64,000 nt of DNA, from positions 1 through 64,000 of the forward strand of contig NZ_BOOW01000055.1 in assembly GCF_016863435.1 (NCBI RefSeq). Direction: 5' to 3'. Positions 60,301 to 64,000 of this stretch are shown in pieces. Source of the stretch: Sinosporangium siamense (GTDB lineage Bacteria > Actinomycetota > Actinomycetes > Streptosporangiales > Streptosporangiaceae). Position 1 is the first letter of the stretch. Every line of letters starts with the position of its first letter. The position numbers and the translations under genes are program-made. Below the pieces are notes generated by a model. That model worked only from the letters and a program-made list of their open reading frames with translations. It did no database searches and was not told where the DNA came from.

Positions 60301-60367
60301 CCCCAGGCGGGACACAGAGCCCTCTCTCGACTCGCGGGACCCCTAGACGGGACGCAGAGCCCTCTCT
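60301..60367 (-). repeat. 40-bp-offset duplication at the GNAT gene 3' end
   Basis: The segment CGGGACACAGAGCCCTCTCT at about 60308-60327 recurs with two changes at 60348-60367, which is the coding end of the GNAT gene (...ERALRPV, stop). The 346-bp spacer between trxA and this gene otherwise holds only the palindromic terminator. Confidence 0.65.
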
Positions 60368-60960
60368 GGGCTCATGGAGCCCAGCAAACGCTCCAGGGCC
60401 ACCTCGACGTCCTCACGCCACGAGATGGCGGTCTTCAACTCCAGGCGCAGCCGGGGGAAGCGCAGATGGGGGCGGACAGTCTTGAAGCCCACCGAAAGCA
60501 AATATTCAGCGGGGATCATGCAGTGGGGCTGCTCCCACTTCAGATCACCGAATGCCTCGATCGCCCGCACGCCCCGGCGCGTAAGGTCCTTGGCGACCCC
60601 CTGGACCAGCATGCGGCCGAGCCCGCCGCCGGAGAACTCGGGGATGATGTGCGCGGTGGTCAGCAACACCGCGTCGGCGCTCACCGGCGAGGTCGGGAAG
60701 GCCACCGAGCGCGGGAGGTAGAGCGGGGGCGCATAGAGCACAAACCCTGCCGCGACCCCATCGACATAGGCGATCTTCCCGCAACTCCCCCATTCCAGGA
60801 GTGTCGCGGAGATCCACGCTTCCTTCTCCAGGCCGGGGTCACCCATCTCAGCCGCGCGATCGCCGCTGACGGGGTCCAACTCCCAGAAGACGCACCGCCT
60901 GCACCGGCGCGGCAGATCGTCAAGATTGTCCAGAGTGACGTTGGCCAGCCGACGCGACAA
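60343..60960 (-). CDS. GNAT-family N-acetyltransferase
   Basis: A protein of about 205 residues with the GNAT fold. The acetyl-CoA-binding element is 'IIPEFSGGGLGRMLVQGVAKDLTRRG' in pieces, preceded by 'VDGVAAGFVLYAPPLYLPR', and an N-terminal Cys-bearing motif 'LPRRCRRCVFWELDP' is typical of an actinobacterial subgroup near trxA. TTG at 60960 (before SRRLANVTLDNLDDLP) gives the family start but has no good ribosome-binding site. The frame is open to an ATG at 61113, so an N-terminal extension of 51 residues cannot be excluded. Substrate unknown. Confidence 0.75.
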   Translation of the reverse strand: MSRRLANVTLDNLDDLPRRCRRCVFWELDPVSGDRAAEMGDPGLEKEAWISATLLEWGSCGKIAYVDGVAAGFVLYAPPLYLPRSVAFPTSPVSADAVLLTTAHIIPEFSGGGLGRMLVQGVAKDLTRRGVRAIEAFGDLKWEQPHCMIPAEYLLSVGFKTVRPHLRFPRLRLELKTAISWREDVEVALERLLGSMSPERALRPV

Positions 60961-61165
60961 CTTGCAGGCCCCAATCGTGACAAAGGGTCTTTGCGGAAAA
61001 CCGTGCGAATACGGCCTCCCCAGTCTGGCATCGTAGCTCAGTGACAGCGGCGCAGCAGGTGCTGTGCCGGGTGCGTTGGGCATCGACTTCGCCAAGGGGC
61101 GGACAAAACGCATGAACGATGCTGACGTACCCTGTTTTTCAAGCGACTGACCTAGGAGGTGGACC

Positions 61166-62491
61166 GTGACGCAAGAGTCGGATCACGGTCGGATGCCCGC
61201 GACGCAAGGTTCGCGCATTGACGCCTACGTCGATCGGTATGCCGCACGAGCTACCGGGATGGTCGCATCCGAGATCCGAGCTCTTTTCTCCGTCGCATCG
61301 AGGCCCGAGGTGGTCTCGCTCGCCGGCGGCATGCCGTACGTCACGGCCCTTCCCCTCGACGTGGTCGGCGAACTCGTCTCCGACCTGGTAGCCAAGCGTG
61401 GCCCCGTCGCGCTGCAATACGGCAGCGGCCAGGGCGATCCGCATCTGCGGGAGCAGATCTGCGAGGTCATGCGCCTGGAGGGCATCGAGTCCGGGCCGGA
61501 CGACGTCGTGGTCACCGTCGGTTCGCAGCAGGCGCTCGACCTGATCACCCGGATCTTCATCGACCCCGGGGACGTGGTCCTCGCCGAGGGGCCCTCTTAT
61601 GTGGGGGCGTTGGGCACTTTTAGCGCCTACCAGGCAAAAGTCGTGCATATCGCCATGGACGATGAGGGAATCATTCCCGAATCCCTCGCACAAACCATCT
61701 ACGCTCTCCAGACCGCGGGTAGCCGGATTAAGTTCCTTTACACCGTTCCCACCTTCCAGAATCCGGCAGGTGTGACGCTCAGCGTGGCGAGGCGCCGGCA
61801 GGTGCTGGAGATCTGCCAGCGTGCCGGGATCTTGATCATCGAGGACAATCCATACGGCCTGCTCGGCTTCGACGGCGACCCCATGCGGGCGCTGCGCGCC
61901 GACAACGCCGACGGGGTCGTCTACCTCGGTTCCTTCTCCAAGACGCTGGCCCCGGGCTTCCGGGTGGGCTGGGCGCTCGCGCCGCACGCGATCAGGGAGA
62001 AACTCGTGCTGGCCATGGAGTCGGCCGTGCTCTCCCACTCGTCGTTCACCCAGCTCGCGGTGGGGCAATACCTCGCGACACAGCCGTGGCGGGAGCAGAT
62101 TAAAACTTTCCGCGAGCTTTATCGTGAGCGCCGCGACGCCCTACTCGACGCACTTGAGGCGGTTATGCCCGCCGGGTGCACCTGGACCCGCCCAAGAGGC
62201 GGGTTCTTCGTGTGGATGACCTTGCCCGAGGGGCTTGACTCCAAGGCGATCCTCCCCCGTGCGGTCTCCGAACGGGTGGCTTTTGTGCCCGGCACCGGAT
62301 TCTTCACGGATGGTGGGGGCGCAAGGCATATGCGATTGTCCTACTGTTATCCGGAGCCCGACCGCATTCGGGAAGGCGTCCGCCGTCTCGCCCGAGTGAT
62401 CGAGCAGGAAATGCGGCTCCGCGACACGTTCGGCACCAGCTCGGCCCCCGACCACGGCGGCGTCGACACACCGGGACCGGACCTCGCCTGA
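61166..62491 (+). CDS. PLP-dependent class I/II aminotransferase
   Basis: A 441-residue aminotransferase resembling 2-aminoadipate/aromatic aminotransferases (LysN/MocR-type catalytic domain without HTH). It has 'VVSLAGGMPYVTALP', 'LQYGSGQGDPHLREQICEVM', 'VTVGSQQALDLI', 'YTVPTFQNPAGVTLS', 'LIIEDNPYGLLGF' and the PLP Lys in 'YLGSFSKTLAPGFRVGW'. GTG at 61166 has a TAGGAGGTGG site. It is the first of several near-origin metabolic genes. The true amino donor cannot be read from the sequence. It is followed by a perfect palindromic terminator. Confidence 0.87.
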   Translation: MTQESDHGRMPATQGSRIDAYVDRYAARATGMVASEIRALFSVASRPEVVSLAGGMPYVTALPLDVVGELVSDLVAKRGPVALQYGSGQGDPHLREQICEVMRLEGIESGPDDVVVTVGSQQALDLITRIFIDPGDVVLAEGPSYVGALGTFSAYQAKVVHIAMDDEGIIPESLAQTIYALQTAGSRIKFLYTVPTFQNPAGVTLSVARRRQVLEICQRAGILIIEDNPYGLLGFDGDPMRALRADNADGVVYLGSFSKTLAPGFRVGWALAPHAIREKLVLAMESAVLSHSSFTQLAVGQYLATQPWREQIKTFRELYRERRDALLDALEAVMPAGCTWTRPRGGFFVWMTLPEGLDSKAILPRAVSERVAFVPGTGFFTDGGGARHMRLSYCYPEPDRIREGVRRLARVIEQEMRLRDTFGTSSAPDHGGVDTPGPDLA

Positions 62492-62501
62492 GATGCTGTA
62501 C

Positions 62502-62535
62502 GGCTGACGCCTTCCCACGTGGGAAGGCGTCAGCC
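62502..62535 (+). terminator. 34-bp perfect palindromic terminator
   Basis: Two abutting 17-nt arms (GGCTGACGCCTTCCCAC and its complement) lie between the aminotransferase stop and the ligase start. The same architecture occurs after trxA. Confidence 0.75.
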
Positions 62536-62565
62536 GCTCGCATTTGTCTGAGAGAGAGGTCCCCT

Positions 62566-63516
62566 ATGAGCGATCTCGGCCACGTGCTCGTCCTGGCCGG
62601 CGGGCTGTCCTACGAGCGTGAGGTCTCACTGCGCTCGGGCCGCCGGGTCAGCGAAGTGCTCCGCGCCGCCGGGGTCGATGTGGAGACGCGTGACACCGAT
62701 GCAGGCCTCGTGCCCTCGGTGCTGGCCGATCCACCCGACGCGGTCTTTGTGACCTTGCACGGAGGTTCCGGGGAGGACGGGGCCATCCGGTCGGTGCTGG
62801 AGTTGCTGGAGTTGCCTTATGTGGGCGCCGGGCCGGATGCGTGCAGAGTGGCCTTCGACAAGCCTACGGCGAAGTCCGTGGTGCGCTCTGTGGGCTTGCG
62901 GACGCCGGACTCGGTGACCTTGCCTAAGGAGACATTTCACGACCTGGGGGCCTCTGCCGTACTCACACGGATTGTGGAGCGGTTGGGGCTGCCGCTCTTC
63001 GTCAAGCCCGCTCGTGGCGGCTCCGCCCTGGGCGCCTCCATGGTGCGCACCGCCGAGGACCTGCCCGCGTCCATGGTCGGCTGCTTCGCTTATGGGGATA
63101 CGGCGCTCATTGAGCGCTACATCGACGGGGTGGAGGTCTCCGTCTCCGTCGTCGACCTCGGCGACGGGCCCATCGCCCTTCCCCCGGTGGAGATCGTCGC
63201 CGACGGCGGGGCATACGACTACGCGGCTCGCTATACGGCTGGGCGCACCGAGTTCTTCGCTCCCGCGAGGCTCAGCCCGGAAACCATCGCCGCCTGCGAG
63301 GCCACGGCTGTCATCGCACACACGGCCCTTGGGTTGCGGGACATCTCCCGCACCGACCTCATCGTGGACGCTTCGGGAGAATGCCACTTCCTGGAGGTCA
63401 ACGTCGCGCCTGGGATGACGGAGACGTCCCTGTTCCCGATGGCGGTCGAATCTGCGGGGCGCGACTTCGGCTCCCTCTGCCGCGGCCTCCTCACCGTCGC
63501 GGCCAACCGCGGCTAA
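62566..63516 (+). CDS. D-alanine--D-alanine ligase-like ATP-grasp enzyme
   Basis: A 316-residue ATP-grasp ligase. The N-terminal 'VLVLAGGLSYEREVSLRSGRRV' has the substrate Glu/Ser of Ddl, 'VTLHGGSGEDGAIRSVLELLELPYVGAG' matches Ddl, 'LPLFVKPARGGSALGASMV' is the ATP-binding lysine/serine loop, and 'LEVNVAPGMTETSLFPMA' the metal/product motif. It is shorter than housekeeping Ddl (about 350-370), and a second Ddl elsewhere is likely. ATG 62566 has an AGAGAGGTCCCC-type site. A role in cell-wall precursor or in an unknown dipeptide is possible. Confidence 0.85.
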   Translation: MSDLGHVLVLAGGLSYEREVSLRSGRRVSEVLRAAGVDVETRDTDAGLVPSVLADPPDAVFVTLHGGSGEDGAIRSVLELLELPYVGAGPDACRVAFDKPTAKSVVRSVGLRTPDSVTLPKETFHDLGASAVLTRIVERLGLPLFVKPARGGSALGASMVRTAEDLPASMVGCFAYGDTALIERYIDGVEVSVSVVDLGDGPIALPPVEIVADGGAYDYAARYTAGRTEFFAPARLSPETIAACEATAVIAHTALGLRDISRTDLIVDASGECHFLEVNVAPGMTETSLFPMAVESAGRDFGSLCRGLLTVAANRG

Positions 63517-63745
63517 CGCTCTTTGGTATTTGTGGCGGTTGGATGTGCGGGGACGTTCGATCCGGCCGGCGGGGGTGCGGTAGCTCAGGCTGTCCGTGTG
63601 CGCCGGGTGGCCAAAGCTCCGATGTTGCCGGCCGCCCGGTGCTCGCATCCCCAGTGAGAAGTGCCTCCGCCGGCGCGGACGCGCCCTCATCGCCGAGGCA
63701 GCATGACTCGGTCCGTTCTGCAGACCTGCCCCTAGGAGGCCTGGG

Positions 63746-64000
63746 ATGACGGTGGAAATCATCTACGAGACCCACGCCACCACCACGGACAACGAGGCCG
63801 GCATCTCCACCGGCCGGCTTCCGGGCCGCCTCTCGGCGCAGGGACGCCGCGAAGCCCGTGAACTCGGCGAACGGCGCCGGGGCCAGGACATCGCAGCCGT
63901 GTTCAGCTCCGACCTTTACCGCTCCGTCGAGACCGCCAGGATCGCCTTCCCCGACGGCCGGCCTCCGCTTCATCTGGACACCCGTCTGCGTGAATGCGAC
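63746..64000 (+). CDS. Histidine phosphatase-family protein (partial)
   Basis: The first 85 codons of a gene running off the right end. The start is ATG 63746 with a TAGGAGG site. The N-terminus 'MTVEIIYETHATTTDNEAGIST' and then 'GRLSAQGRREARELGER', 'IAAVFSSDLYRSVETA' matches the phosphoglycerate-mutase-like superfamily. The catalytic RHG motif is replaced by THA, a variant seen in a family subgroup, and the second Arg is in 'SSDLYRSVETA'. Function unknown. The 229-bp spacer before it contains no gene. Confidence 0.75.
   Translation, partial: MTVEIIYETHATTTDNEAGISTGRLPGRLSAQGRREARELGERRRGQDIAAVFSSDLYRSVETARIAFPDGRPPLHLDTRLRECD

Overview
The window is a 64 kb piece of a high-GC actinomycete chromosome. 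Gene content and order place it on one side of the replication origin. Two blocks match the order known from Mycobacterium tuberculosis and Streptomyces: PadR-ino1 / ponA-GT87 / rpsF-ssb-rpsR-rplI / dnaB (Rv0046c-Rv0058 region), and pcnA(CCA) / DUF6049 / murJ / pseudokinase / sigM / anti-sigma / trxB / trxA (Rv3907c-Rv3914 region). The dnaB-MATE pairing, LuxR two-component system with a DrrAB-type exporter, small three-helix-bundle protein and ATP-grasp RiPP cluster suggest a filamentous actinomycete, perhaps Streptosporangiales. That lineage guess is an inference. oriC itself (dnaA-dnaN) is not in the window and should lie a few genes beyond the right end.

Layout. 0-6 kb: tRNA-Ser(CGA), tadA with two tadA-associated paralogues, upp, small membrane/PH-domain genes, an XRE-TPR regulator and a FadR-type GntR regulator. 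6-12 kb: a stand-alone sliding-clamp paralogue, then a LuxR/NarL two-component system divergent from a DrrAB-type ABC-2 exporter. 11.7-14.1 kb: a compact three-gene ATP-grasp RiPP (graspetide) cluster with a PIMT-like methyltransferase, followed by broken genes. 15.8-19.5 kb: replicative helicase dnaB carrying two different inteins, with a cluster of DnaA boxes in its upstream region. 19.8-25.2 kb: MATE and APC transporters and a polar amino-acid ABC importer. 25.2-28.2 kb: the rpsF-ssb-rpsR-rplI operon, with unusual tandem-repeat spacers. 28.4-30.4 kb: small membrane protein, repeat arrays, endonuclease IV-like gene. 30.6-37.2 kb: ponA-type PBP with three polytopic glycosyltransferases. 37.5-40.2 kb: padR-ino1 and idi. 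40.3-45.8 kb: an acquired, IS-riddled segment (two IS110 remnants, an ISL3 fragment and a frameshifted IS701 element) around an AT-richer cargo of two secreted-protein genes. 45.8-50.1 kb: MFS transporter, orphan bioA, CCA-adding enzyme. 50.3-60 kb: YbaK-like deacylase, DUF6049, murJ, pseudokinase, sigM, anti-sigma, trxB-trxA, with a textbook sigma-R promoter before trxB. 60.3-64 kb: GNAT, PLP aminotransferase, D-Ala-D-Ala-ligase-like enzyme and the start of a histidine phosphatase.

Working together: the window combines the envelope/peptidoglycan export module (MurJ plus pseudokinase, ponA, ddl-like, GT87/PIG-V), the replication/translation module (dnaB, ssb, ribosomal proteins, clamp paralogue), and the thiol-redox module (sigma-R-driven trxBA). 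The most interesting accessory system is the graspetide cluster: an 87-residue precursor whose Thr/Asp/Glu-rich tail surrounds an Asp-Gly turn, with ATP-grasp ligase and aspartimide-type methyltransferase genes translationally coupled behind it. Two other features stand out. One is the number of short tandem or palindromic repeat arrays in spacers, several overlapping gene 3' ends. The other is a strongly over-represented octamer TGCCGTAC/GTACGGCA.
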